Part shown: positions 26,652 through 35,747 of the stretch, in pieces | Position numbering within the stretch: position 1 is the stretch's first letter | Layout of the letters: every line of letters starts with the position of its first letter | Source: Bacteroidota bacterium | GTDB lineage: Bacteria; Bacteroidota; Ignavibacteria; Ignavibacteriales; Melioribacteraceae | Reading direction: 5' to 3' | Assembly: GCA_023381535.1 (NCBI GenBank) | Contig: JAMCSN010000208.1 | Coordinates: 1-57,949, forward strand | DNA length: 57,949 nucleotides | The notes under the pieces: generated by a model | Database searches by the model: none | What the model was told of the DNA's origin: nothing | The model's input: only the letters and a program-made list of their open reading frames with translations | Made by a program: the position numbers and the translations under genes

Positions 26652-26789
26652 CAGATCAGCCCTGGAATTGTTTGCAAATTTAGACGGTAAACGGTTCGCA
26701 AAAGTTACAGAACAAATGAATTTGTAAAAAGATTAAGAGAATTGATTTTAGCCGCTATTGTTAGTAAGTTTTTCTGCGCTGGAGCGGTT

Positions 26790-28952
26790 ATGAATCGATT
26801 CACACAACATAATTTTCAAATTTTAATTGCCTCGCTTTTTTTCTTTTGTCCCATTGGCACAAAAGCTACGGCGTGCGTTTTTCGAGATCAGACAAACACC
26901 CAATTCTCACAAGAAGAAAATTTCCGGAAAGGAATTGAAGCCTTAAAAGCCAAAGACACATTGAGCGCAGAAAAATATTTTAAGGAATCGATACGCGTTA
27001 ACGGCGATGCAGCTTCTCACGTTGAACTCGCAAAAATTTATCTTCACCGGAACTCTTACAATTCGCGCAACCTTGCATACGAAAATTTGCAAACTGCGGT
27101 TCTAATGGAACCGAATAACATCGAGTACAAATATCTTTATGCGGATATCTGCCAATCCTTTGCAAAATTTACCGCGTATGATCAGTACAAACAAATTACC
27201 GAACTGGACAGTAATCAGACCGAAGCATGGATCAGTTTGGGGAAGATGAAGGACGAAGATTATTCCGAGTACAATAATTCTTCAAGAGTTCTGGGAGACG
27301 ATTTTCTCGCGCCGCTTCAGGAATATGCTGATAAAGATTTTTTAGAAGCGGAGAAATATTACAAGCGTGCGCTTAAAATCGATTATGCCAATTACAATGC
27401 GTCGCTCAAACTGAGTCTGCTTTACGAAAAAGCCGGGCAGCCGCAAAAAGGCATTCCGCTATTAAAACGTTTGGAGAAGTTGAACAAAGCCGACAAAGAA
27501 ATTTTTCTCTGCATGGGTTTGCTTTACTACAAAACTTCGAAGATGAAAGAAAGTTTCGAAGCATACAAAAAAGCTTTGACGAAGATGAACGAAGATGAGA
27601 GAAAGGATTTCACTTTCAATTCGGTGAAAATGCTTCTTAAACCGGTCATGACCGACGAGATTGATAGGCTGAGCGATTACGAATTAAACCAGGTTATAGA
27701 TCAATTCTGGAAAATTTCGGATCCGCTATTTCTCACCAATTACAACGAGCGCCTGCTCGAACATTATTCGCGCGTGGCTTATGCAAATTTATTTTTCAGT
27801 GTTCCGAAAATGGGAATCGTCGGATGGAAATCCGACCGTGGCGAAATTGTTCTTCGTTACGGCGAACCGGAAAAACTTACACGCATCCGTCCGCAGATGG
27901 GAGGTCTTGCTGTCGGACTCAAAACAGAAATTTGGAATTATCCCGACATGACTTTTGCATTCACCGATCTTGCATCGTCCGGAAATTTTCAATTCAGCGT
28001 TCCGGGTAATGAAACCGATAAAGTTCGTTCGCAATACGCCGGCGACACACAATTCTACGCGGAGTATTTGCGCAAAGCACGATTCGAATATTACACTCCT
28101 AAGTTTGAGGGACCGAAGTTTGATGTTGATTACGATCTCGCTCAATTCAAAAGCAGTGAACGAAGAAATCATACCGATCTTTATGTCAGCTATGGTTTAA
28201 CTACGGTGGATAGTTTACTCAACGCGGGGAAGCTCGATGTAAGCCACACTGCGGCGTTTTATTTCTTCAACGATTTATCTGAAGAAGAGATAAACAAAAA
28301 AATAAAAGTTGATTTGTTGGAACAGGAAAGCATAGTTAAAATTCCCGGCGGCAAACCGCTTTATACAAATGTTCTGGATGTAACTTCGGTAGCGGATTCC
28401 GGTTACTATTCTTTCGAACTTCTAAGAGACAGAGACAAAGGCGTTGCGGTAAAACGCGCAAATCTCCGCATCAAGAAATTCAGCAACATACGTCTGGATA
28501 TGAGCGACATCATCCTTGCATCGGACGTGCAGACGGACAAACCGGAAAAGTTCTGTGTCAACCGTGACGGCGTGAATATTCGAGTTAACCCGTTAAAGAA
28601 ATTTTCGAATGGGGAACCGCTGTTTATCTATTATGAAGTTTACAACCTGAAGAAAAGTTCTTCCGGTCTAACGAACTTTACGCAGAATGTCGAGATAAGG
28701 GACTACGATTCTGTGAACAAATCCAGATTTGAAAAAACGCTTGACGATATGCTGAGTATTTTCGGAAAGAAGCGCGAAGAGAAAATTACACTGACTTCAA
28801 ATTATCAAACCGAGGAGATAAATCCCAAGCAGTATTTCCAGCTTGGTTTATCCAAAGTAAAAACGGGAAAGTATTTGATCACGATAAAAATTAAAGATCA
28901 GGTAAGCGGCGCAGAGACAAGCGCATCAACTGTGATTGATTGGGTTAACTAA
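26790..28952 (+). CDS. Secreted TPR / GWxTD-domain protein
   Basis: About 720 aa from ATG 26790 (GGAGCGG upstream; the frame opens earlier at 26742). A signal peptide is followed by TPR-like helical repeats to about residue 280. The GWxTD domain then begins at about residue 345 with GWKSDRGEIVLRYGEPEKL. The rest is beta-rich, with FFNDLSEE and LYTNVLDVTSV segments. GWxTD proteins occur in Chlorobi, Ignavibacteria and Acidobacteria; their function is not known. Confidence 0.88.
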   Translation: MNRFTQHNFQILIASLFFFCPIGTKATACVFRDQTNTQFSQEENFRKGIEALKAKDTLSAEKYFKESIRVNGDAASHVELAKIYLHRNSYNSRNLAYENLQTAVLMEPNNIEYKYLYADICQSFAKFTAYDQYKQITELDSNQTEAWISLGKMKDEDYSEYNNSSRVLGDDFLAPLQEYADKDFLEAEKYYKRALKIDYANYNASLKLSLLYEKAGQPQKGIPLLKRLEKLNKADKEIFLCMGLLYYKTSKMKESFEAYKKALTKMNEDERKDFTFNSVKMLLKPVMTDEIDRLSDYELNQVIDQFWKISDPLFLTNYNERLLEHYSRVAYANLFFSVPKMGIVGWKSDRGEIVLRYGEPEKLTRIRPQMGGLAVGLKTEIWNYPDMTFAFTDLASSGNFQFSVPGNETDKVRSQYAGDTQFYAEYLRKARFEYYTPKFEGPKFDVDYDLAQFKSSERRNHTDLYVSYGLTTVDSLLNAGKLDVSHTAAFYFFNDLSEEEINKKIKVDLLEQESIVKIPGGKPLYTNVLDVTSVADSGYYSFELLRDRDKGVAVKRANLRIKKFSNIRLDMSDIILASDVQTDKPEKFCVNRDGVNIRVNPLKKFSNGEPLFIYYEVYNLKKSSSGLTNFTQNVEIRDYDSVNKSRFEKTLDDMLSIFGKKREEKITLTSNYQTEEINPKQYFQLGLSKVKTGKYLITIKIKDQVSGAETSASTVIDWVN

Positions 28953-28961
28953 TGCGATTAT

Positions 28962-29675
28962 TTATAAACTATTTTTCTTATCAATTATCAACAGCGGGTG
29001 ATAGGCGTGCCGGGGAAAATACTTTTCGATTTTCGATATCAACCCTAAAAATATACTGTACAATTTTATTCCGTTTTCATTCAGCAGCGTGTACGTCTCA
29101 AGTTTGCCGTACTTTTCAAGCCAGTCATAATCATGCGCGTAGAAATACACTTTTCGTTTGCTGTTAGGGTTGATTCTCTTTTCCGACCAATTCCATAATT
29201 GCAAAGGGAGTGTTAGAATATTCACCAGCATTGCGTGCTTGCCCGCATTGTAAATCACATAACATTTTTTTTGTGATACTCTTCTTATCTCTTCAATTGC
29301 GCGCGACTGTTTGTCTTTGTCTATGTGATAAATAGTATGCAAGGAAATTGTATCCGTAACCGAATTATCTTTTAAAGGTATGTTTGTTATGTCGCCCAGG
29401 ACAAATAATCCGTCCGGTCTATTCTGCTTGGCTTCCTTAACGGCTGTGATGCTGAAATCTATGCAGATTTGTTTCTTAGCTTTTGAATTGAACGGCACCG
29501 CGCCGCATGCTACATCCAGCAATGAATCTGGTTCGCCGATCATTTCTCTTAGCCGCTCGTTAACCGCCTTCTTGTATTTTGCGCCTTTGTCGGATGTGAA
29601 TGTGAGAGTATCCACATACTTGCCCTTCTGTTTCTTCCACCCGATTTTATCGTAGTAATCTTTTACGCTATCCAA
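28962..29675 (-). CDS. Class I SAM-dependent methyltransferase
   Basis: A 237-aa protein with motif I LLDVACGAVPFNS, motif II-like ICIDFSITAVKEAK and the following GDITNIPLKDNSVTDTIS, the usual order of a Rossmann methyltransferase. A helical N-terminus (YYDKIGWKKQKGKYVDT) and a C-terminal tail rich in Lys and Tyr complete it. The substrate is unknown. It is convergent with the GWxTD gene and opens the AT-rich islet. Confidence 0.85.
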   Translation of the reverse strand: MDSVKDYYDKIGWKKQKGKYVDTLTFTSDKGAKYKKAVNERLREMIGEPDSLLDVACGAVPFNSKAKKQICIDFSITAVKEAKQNRPDGLFVLGDITNIPLKDNSVTDTISLHTIYHIDKDKQSRAIEEIRRVSQKKCYVIYNAGKHAMLVNILTLPLQLWNWSEKRINPNSKRKVYFYAHDYDWLEKYGKLETYTLLNENGIKLYSIFLGLISKIEKYFPRHAYHPLLIIDKKNSL

Positions 29676-29905
29676 ATTGTCCTCTAAACATTTTTAGAAT
29701 AAGTTGAACGAAATCCCAATGGCTTATTAATATTTTAAGAATTCAAAAACAAGTGTATGTTGATTAGGCGTTGATACAGGGCGAGCTGTGGATAGTAATT
29801 TATAATTCTCTTTACTCTAATTTTATTCGTCTCTTTCGTGCAGAATATTTCTGTTTTGGTTCCTTCACTTGAAAACCAATTTGTGATTTCAATTTATCAA
29901 AGTGT

Positions 29906-30724
29906 TTATTTCTTCAACCTTTTGATAGATGAACTCTCGAGCAAAGATTTCATTTGAGAGATTGCTATTTCATTCAATCTAATTATCCTTTCAGATTGGA
30001 GAAGCCCTTGTCTAATCATTACTGCATTGATACTTTCAAGATTGCTTAGCACTACAAGCTGCTCAAGTTTTGCATAGTCTCTAACATTTCCTTTTTTATC
30101 CGGATTATTATCTCTCCATTCTTTTGCCGTAATTCCGAACAAAGCTACATTCAATAAATCGGCTTCATTTGCATAAACAAAATTAGACTGTTGCATTGTA
30201 ACCTTTGAGGGAATAAGTTTTTCTTTTACCGCATCAGTATGAATTTTATAATTTACTTTGGCAAGAGTACGCTGAAGATTCCAATCGAGGGATAGAGTTT
30301 TCGCTTCTTCTTCTTTTAGTCGCTGGAATTCTTTGATGAGATAGATTTTAAATTCAGCGCTTATCCACATGCCGAATTCAAACGCAATATCCTTGTATGC
30401 ATAAGTACCGCCATATCTTCCGGCAGATGCTTTTAAGCCAATAGCATTTGTTTTTGCGATCCATTCTTTGACACTAATCTTATAATTGTTCAAACCAACC
30501 TGACTTTTAATTATGGCGAATTCGCCATAATTAAAATTAGGATTATAGATGCTTTCCCACACACCGAGAAATTCAACGGTATTTCTGTTTCTAAGCCAAT
30601 CTGAAATGAAAAAATCGCCGTCTTTAGCTTTCAACATATCAGTCAATGAGATATAATCTTTTTGATTTGCTTGAATAATTGAAATTTCAATTCCTTTGAC
30701 GGTGATGGCTTTATTTTTTGTCAT
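29906..30724 (-). CDS. KilA-N domain protein
   Basis: A 272-aa protein with a KilA-N DNA-binding domain over about residues 10-140: YISLTDMLKAKDGD, ISDWLRNRNTVEFLG, KTNAIGLKASAGRYGGTYAYKDIAFEFGMWISAEFKIYL. The C-terminal half is a distinct helical region (NEADLLNVALFGITAKEWRDNNP). KilA-N domains are typical of phage and large DNA viruses and also of chromosomal mobile islands. It may be a phage-derived regulator or anti-restriction factor. Its neighbours on the minus strand are a HEPN-like protein and a BRCT protein, and no other phage gene is visible. Confidence 0.88.
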   Translation of the reverse strand: MTKNKAITVKGIEISIIQANQKDYISLTDMLKAKDGDFFISDWLRNRNTVEFLGVWESIYNPNFNYGEFAIIKSQVGLNNYKISVKEWIAKTNAIGLKASAGRYGGTYAYKDIAFEFGMWISAEFKIYLIKEFQRLKEEEAKTLSLDWNLQRTLAKVNYKIHTDAVKEKLIPSKVTMQQSNFVYANEADLLNVALFGITAKEWRDNNPDKKGNVRDYAKLEQLVVLSNLESINAVMIRQGLLQSERIIRLNEIAISQMKSLLESSSIKRLKK

Positions 30725-30869
30725 AATTGTTACTCTAAAAAGTCAAATCCAAAGTAATATTTTATTACTAACAAAAACGCAACACCGATGTGACAAGACC
30801 GCAGCTTCATCTTGGTCGCTGTTGCCTGTCCCGACGCTCTTAGTCGGAAAGAGGAGGGTTATAAAGCGT

Positions 30870-31775
30870 TTATACATCATTGCTCATTGTAGTATAAAAA
30901 GTGCCTACAGAATCATGTAAATCATTATTCTTTATTAACTCAGAGATAAATTTAACTTGTTTATGTGGAATAATAAGTAGTTCATCATTCATAGAGACAT
31001 ACGGAGTCATCCACGGATTTAGATATTCAACAACATATTTCTTTTTCGTTTCAATACATTCGTTATAATATTGTTCAATGAGTAATTTATAATCGTTAAA
31101 ATTTTCGTAAATAATCTTGCGCACATGTTTATGAATATTATAAACTCGATTGAAAAAAATACTAACAAATGGTTTTATATTAATATTCTCGTCCATCTTC
31201 TTAATTTCTTCTTTTACTTTACCCCATCCATCATATCCCAACAAAAAGTCACGTTCAAGTCTTGGATAAACAGTGTTTGCAATTTCCATTGTTTCTTTAT
31301 TGGTAACCTGTTGTGCGTAATATATACTCTTTATTGGTAAACCAAAGTGTTGAATAAAATTTCTTAGTTTAACAAAAAATCGGTACTCAAAATATTTATC
31401 ATATTCTTCATTTAACAACTTATTGTACTCCGCTATTTTTTCACTTTTTGTCCCATATATTCGTGACATTTTATGTCTCAAATGGTCTTCATAGGTTTTG
31501 TATGAAGATAAATAATTTGCCAATTTTTGGTTGATGAATAGAACTGGGGTAGCCTCAGCATTAACATAATTCAAATTCTTAAATCTATAGTTTTCTGCAA
31601 CTTCAAAAAGGTAACTCCAAAAATCTGAAAAATTATGCTTGAGTAATTCAAAGAGCTCTTCTGCTTGATGAATAAATAATATTTGCTGTTGTGCTCTTAT
31701 GAATTTAGAGAATTCTTCTTCACTTAAATTGCGGACATCTTTTAATCCAACATTACAATAAACTTGAATTTTCAT
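30870..31775 (-). CDS. Uncharacterised helical protein with HEPN-like RNxxxH motif
   Basis: A 301-aa protein that I do not recognise. It is helical, Lys/Tyr/Asn-rich and AT-rich in codon use. Residues 138-143 read R-N-F-I-Q-H, preceded by a hydrophobic helix (YRFFVKL) and followed by GLPI; this fits the Rx4H catalytic motif of HEPN ribonucleases, often RNxxxH, which occur in toxins and abortive-infection systems. HEPN function is a hypothesis only. It lies between the KilA-N and BRCT genes on the same strand. Confidence 0.6.
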   Translation of the reverse strand: MKIQVYCNVGLKDVRNLSEEEFSKFIRAQQQILFIHQAEELFELLKHNFSDFWSYLFEVAENYRFKNLNYVNAEATPVLFINQKLANYLSSYKTYEDHLRHKMSRIYGTKSEKIAEYNKLLNEEYDKYFEYRFFVKLRNFIQHFGLPIKSIYYAQQVTNKETMEIANTVYPRLERDFLLGYDGWGKVKEEIKKMDENINIKPFVSIFFNRVYNIHKHVRKIIYENFNDYKLLIEQYYNECIETKKKYVVEYLNPWMTPYVSMNDELLIIPHKQVKFISELIKNNDLHDSVGTFYTTMSNDV

Positions 31776-31842
31776 ATAAGCTTTATAGCGGTTTAGAATT
31801 TACTTTAAAGAGCAACGTGGGTTTGTTAACCTGCCTTTATTC

Positions 31843-32508
31843 TTATGATGATGAAACAGTTATAATTGCTTGAACGAAATCATTTTCTTTCACAATAAAA
31901 ATGTTTGCCCCTTTTTCTCTATTATATTTTATAGCAGATTCTATTTTTGTTCCGAATCTGCTGTATTTATAGTCTTCACTTCCTTGACTCCCAACAACCA
32001 AATAATCTGTTTGCATATTTAAGCCTTTCTGACAAAGACCACCAAGTTCAACAACCTTTGATTGAGCTTTGGAACGTGAACCATAAACAAGTTCACCGGT
32101 AAATAAGAAATTCTTGTTTCTAAAGATGATTGTTGGATTATCTACAAATATTCCTTCTACTGTTGGTTTCGCATTTGGAGAAGCAGCTATTGTCTCAAGA
32201 AATTCAAGTAGGTTTTTCCTTTCATCAGTGGTCACAATTCCATCAGATAAAATATTATTGAACAAATTCCTTAAATCAACCAAAGGATAGTCAACCAAAT
32301 ATTCATCATTCTTTTGCAACCAATTTTTAATTAAATCAATTTCCGAATCAGAAATTTGGCCGTCATAAATAACAGCTGACGAGATACCTTGCAACTCTTG
32401 AATTGACTTCTTAATTAATTTGGGAATATTATAATGATGAATAGTTGATAAATCACTTTTAATTAAATTTGCAACAAGTTTTTCCGTAAGCTTAATTTTC
32501 TTAATCAT
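31843..32508 (-). CDS. BRCT-domain protein with helical N-terminal region
   Basis: A 221-aa protein. The C-terminal ~85 residues form a BRCT domain like that at the end of NAD-dependent DNA ligases: FLFTGELVYGSRSKAQSKVVELGG, TDYLVVGSQGSEDYKYSRFGTKIESA and IFIVKENDFVQAI. The N-terminal part is helical with two TerB-like DGxIxxxE sequences (YDGQISDSEIDLI, LSDGIVTTDERKNLLEFL). BRCT domains bind phosphopeptides or DNA ends. It begins the minus-strand islet transcript. Confidence 0.8.
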   Translation of the reverse strand: MIKKIKLTEKLVANLIKSDLSTIHHYNIPKLIKKSIQELQGISSAVIYDGQISDSEIDLIKNWLQKNDEYLVDYPLVDLRNLFNNILSDGIVTTDERKNLLEFLETIAASPNAKPTVEGIFVDNPTIIFRNKNFLFTGELVYGSRSKAQSKVVELGGLCQKGLNMQTDYLVVGSQGSEDYKYSRFGTKIESAIKYNREKGANIFIVKENDFVQAIITVSSS

Positions 32509-32968
32509 TTTTAGTCACCCACTATTATTTAATCCGCCAACAGACTTCACGACGGCTGTTGTTTATTTACCAGCAACTATTTTGCAATCATCAAGAAATG
32601 GAAATGTTCTCTTTTATATTTAAAGCCTTACGACTTGTAATTCACGAGTGTTCACAGAAAAGGAAATTTAGAATTTGTTACCCCATTGCGGGCTCAACTT
32701 TGTTTCGAGTACAACTTAAAATAAAATTTGGTGGCAGTCAAATGATGAGATGAATACTTAGGGTTTTACTTAGGGTTTTTTAGGTGGTCGCAATTTGCGA
32801 CTACCTAAATTTGTCATTTGGCTGTCATGGAGTGGGAGTCAGTCTGAGAACTGGTATCTGTCACTCTAAACTCGTTTCAGAGTCCCAGTTAAAAGGATTT
32901 GATTCCGAAACAAGTTTGGAATGACGGTATGCGGATAGGCTCATGGTCCATGACAGCCGGTAGCTTTT
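32509..32968. repeat. Intergenic repeat debris
   Basis: No credible gene. Visible structure: a tandem ACTTAGGGTTTT pair near 32757-32778; a hairpin (TTAGGTGGTCGCAA and a near-complement) near 32780-32810; and a 139-bp inverted-repeat unit at 32820-32958 described separately. Confidence 0.6.
32820..32958. mobile_element. 139-bp MITE-like inverted-repeat unit
   Basis: The 12-base sequence GGCTGTCATGGA at 32820-32831 is repeated in inverted orientation at 32947-32958. The interior contains a second, degenerate inverted pair resembling GTCATTCC-type intergenic repeats. There is no coding capacity. Confidence 0.5.
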
Positions 32969-35395
32969 CTAAACACGCTTCACAATTAATATTGTCATAT
33001 CGTCGTGCTGAGGGAAGTTATCGACGAAACGTTTTACGTCTTTCAAAATCAAGTTAATCAAATCGCGCGAAGAAAGATTTCTGTTCTTTTCGATCAATTG
33101 TATAAGCCGTTCTTCACCGTATTGTTCATGTCGTTCGTTCATCGCTTCGGTAAATCCGTCTGTGTAGAGAACAAACACATCGCCGTTGGCAAGAGAAATT
33201 TCTTCTTCGTTCAGAGTTGAAGTGAAAATGCTTCCTTCTTCGAGACCAAGCGCCATTCCTTTGCTAAGCAGCAATTTTGTTTTTCCGCCGGTTTCACTGC
33301 AGAGAATGCCGGGGTTATGTCCCGCGCGCGAGTAAAGGATTGTATGTTTCTTTGTATCAAGAATCGCATAGAACATGCTTACGAAAGAATTTTTTTCTAT
33401 CGTCTTGTAGAGAAGCCGGTTAACTTTTGCAAGAACGTTTCTCGGCGATACATCTTCTTCGGCGTGCGCTTGCAGAATTCCTTTTGTAAGCGTCATATAA
33501 ATTGCTGCGCCGACGCCTTTGCCGGAAACGTCACCTATTGCAATTCCGATTTTATCGCCGCTCAGTTTTACGTAATCAAAATAATCTCCGCCGGCTTCAA
33601 CCGCGGGAATACTTATGCTCGCAAGATCGTAACCGGGAATTTTCGGTTCTTCTTTCGGCAGCAAACTCAACTGCACTTTTGCTGCGATCTCCAATTCTTT
33701 CTTCAATCTTTCTCTTTCGGAAATTCTTTGAATGTGAGAAGGCAACCCATAATTCTCAAGTACGAATTCTTCTTTCCGTATCCGGCTTATAATATAGATT
33801 GCCGGCGCAATAAGAACCGCAAGCACTACGACGGCAAAATTCCAACTGTAGAATTGATTGTTCGTTGCCAAAATTGAAAAACCTTTCGGTATGATGGATG
33901 AATAAAACAGCGCGCTTGCAATTAGAAGCAGATCGAACTGGAAGTAGAGATAAGCAAGAAAACAGCCGAACATGAAGTACGAAAGTAAATTTATACCGAA
34001 GTTATTCAAAGACGGCGGCGTAGCTGCAATCGCGAAACCGAGAACGGTTACAATTCCGGTTAATAGAATCGAAACCCATTTCTTTTGCCATCTATGATAT
34101 GAAATGTTGACGATAAGAAATGTAAGTGTGATACTTGTAAGCATTGCTTCGGTGACGCCGCTTAAAAGAGTTGAAGCGGAAGGAATCCACGATGCAAATA
34201 TTTCTTGAAACGATGTCGGCGAAATAAACATCGAACTGTTCGGCGTATTCAAAAATATTGAGCTAATCAGCACTGTCAAAGAAATTGCGGCGCCGATAAC
34301 CAAACCTTTTATCAGCGAAACACCGGAATCGGTTGTAAAGAAATGTCCCTTCACAAAAGCATCAACACCTTTCAGTTTTTCCGGCCAGAGCGACCGAGCG
34401 TAAGATTCGCCGACTGTCCAGCTTGCAAATACAAGCAGCGCGAGAAAGAAACAAATTATAACTCCGTTGATGAGAAGTAAAATTACTTTCATGTATGTGA
34501 ACGACAAATTACCAAGCTGAGACCCTTGCCCAAGCTGAGGCCATCCGTTAAACACATTGAGGAATGCGATCACAAAAAAGAGAATGAACAAATTTCTGCC
34601 AACGCTCATCCAAATTTCGCCCTGGTGATATTTCTTAAGAAAAAGGTAAGCGGCGATTACAATTAACAGAATTATAAAGATTACCGATGTCGTTCCGTAA
34701 ATTGCCTCGGTGGAACTGAAGTATTCGCGGTCTGCTTGCGGAACTTCGAAGTAATAATGAAAATAACCGACGCGGTTTCCCTGTACATTTCCGGTAATGA
34801 TCAGGTTGGCGCCCAGTTTCGGTTCGGATTTTTCCCAGCGGAAAGAAAAATCAGTTCTGTGCCGGTAACTTTCTTCTTTCGATTCAACCAAATTGAAACC
34901 GTGAAATTCGTCGCCGAGAATATTCGTAACGTAAGAATTTATTAAATCGGTTGCTTCGGCTTTGCTGAGAGAAGCACTGCTTGCCGTATCGGGTATGTTT
35001 CGTTCAAAACCGAAAATGTGTCCGTCGCTTGCAACATCTACAAAGTATGAGGTTTGCGCCATCTGTCTTGGCAAATCCTGATGAAACATTACAACCCAGC
35101 TAAGTGTTGAGCGCTTTGAGTCTTTTATGTATTCGGCAAATTCTTTGTCGCCGAGTTTTTTCAAAATATATCTGTTTTCGATTGGTGAGTTGTCTAAGAA
35201 AGCTTCGCTCTTAAAGCCGTTTAAGTTGAAATTCTCTTTTGCCAAAAATTTTCTTGCCAGATCAATCGCTTCTCCGCGAGTAGTTTTCATTTCCATAGTG
35301 GTAAAAACGCTGTAAGGATAGAAAACAATGATGAGAATGAAAATAATCGCGCCCGCAATCAGCCAGTAACGGTGGTCCTTAAAAGAGTTTTTCAT
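32969..35395 (-). CDS. Membrane-bound SpoIIE/RsbU-type PP2C phosphatase
   Basis: An 808-aa protein. One N-terminal helix (12-31) is followed by a periplasmic-looking domain to about 225, a cluster of roughly eight to ten membrane segments to about 545, a short coil (RISERERLKKELEIAAKVQLSLLP) and a C-terminal PP2C_SIIE domain with GGDYFDYV near 600, GDVSGKGVGAAIYM, YSRAGHNPGI and DGFTEAMNE. It should dephosphorylate an anti-anti-sigma factor or similar partner in response to an envelope signal. The membrane part near residues 350-470 (GESYARSLWPEKLKGVDAF, then TEAMLTS) resembles CPBP-family proteins without the EExxxR active site; that likeness is tentative. Confidence 0.88.
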   Translation of the reverse strand: MKNSFKDHRYWLIAGAIIFILIIVFYPYSVFTTMEMKTTRGEAIDLARKFLAKENFNLNGFKSEAFLDNSPIENRYILKKLGDKEFAEYIKDSKRSTLSWVVMFHQDLPRQMAQTSYFVDVASDGHIFGFERNIPDTASSASLSKAEATDLINSYVTNILGDEFHGFNLVESKEESYRHRTDFSFRWEKSEPKLGANLIITGNVQGNRVGYFHYYFEVPQADREYFSSTEAIYGTTSVIFIILLIVIAAYLFLKKYHQGEIWMSVGRNLFILFFVIAFLNVFNGWPQLGQGSQLGNLSFTYMKVILLLINGVIICFFLALLVFASWTVGESYARSLWPEKLKGVDAFVKGHFFTTDSGVSLIKGLVIGAAISLTVLISSIFLNTPNSSMFISPTSFQEIFASWIPSASTLLSGVTEAMLTSITLTFLIVNISYHRWQKKWVSILLTGIVTVLGFAIAATPPSLNNFGINLLSYFMFGCFLAYLYFQFDLLLIASALFYSSIIPKGFSILATNNQFYSWNFAVVVLAVLIAPAIYIISRIRKEEFVLENYGLPSHIQRISERERLKKELEIAAKVQLSLLPKEEPKIPGYDLASISIPAVEAGGDYFDYVKLSGDKIGIAIGDVSGKGVGAAIYMTLTKGILQAHAEEDVSPRNVLAKVNRLLYKTIEKNSFVSMFYAILDTKKHTILYSRAGHNPGILCSETGGKTKLLLSKGMALGLEEGSIFTSTLNEEEISLANGDVFVLYTDGFTEAMNERHEQYGEERLIQLIEKNRNLSSRDLINLILKDVKRFVDNFPQHDDMTILIVKRV

Positions 35396-35747
35396 TGTAG
35401 AATTTCCGTTCAGTTTTCAATCATAAGACGGGCTAAAAATAGAAAGGTTTGTCTCTATTCGCAATTTATGAGTGCAAAAGAGTTTCTGTGCCCGATTAAC
35501 AAATCAATGTTGAATCGGTTTCTATTAAGGGGGCTTCAAAATCCTTTCACTAAGTTATTTCCGAAAAGACTCCTTACGGAGGATACCAAAAAAATAATCT
35601 GTGTGAACCTTGGCCTTGCCGTCAGATCGTTTTTCCCGTGTTTATCTGCGCTCTATTCATTCCTAAAATAGTTTTTAGAAGCCCCCTTAAGAAATCTCGA
35701 AATATATTATATTGCACGCCACATTCGAAAACTTTCTATTCTATAGT
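35396..35747. repeat. Divergent intergenic region containing a 166-bp MITE-like unit
   Basis: No gene is credible here. The core is the inverted-repeat unit at 35525-35690; the rest presumably holds the purL and phosphatase promoters, though no consensus could be assigned. Confidence 0.5.
35525..35690. mobile_element. 166-bp MITE-like element
   Basis: TTAAGGGGGCTTC at 35525-35537 occurs in inverted orientation at 35678-35690. The ~140-bp interior has no open frame of note. The size and terminal inverted repeats match a miniature inverted-repeat element, though no transposase relative is in the window. Confidence 0.55.

Noticed and set aside
29906..32508. Prophage
   Set aside because: A KilA-N gene alone; no integrase, structural or lysis genes.
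32559..32753. 64-aa plus-strand open frame
   Set aside because: No ribosome site, no recognisable motif, and it lies in repeat debris.
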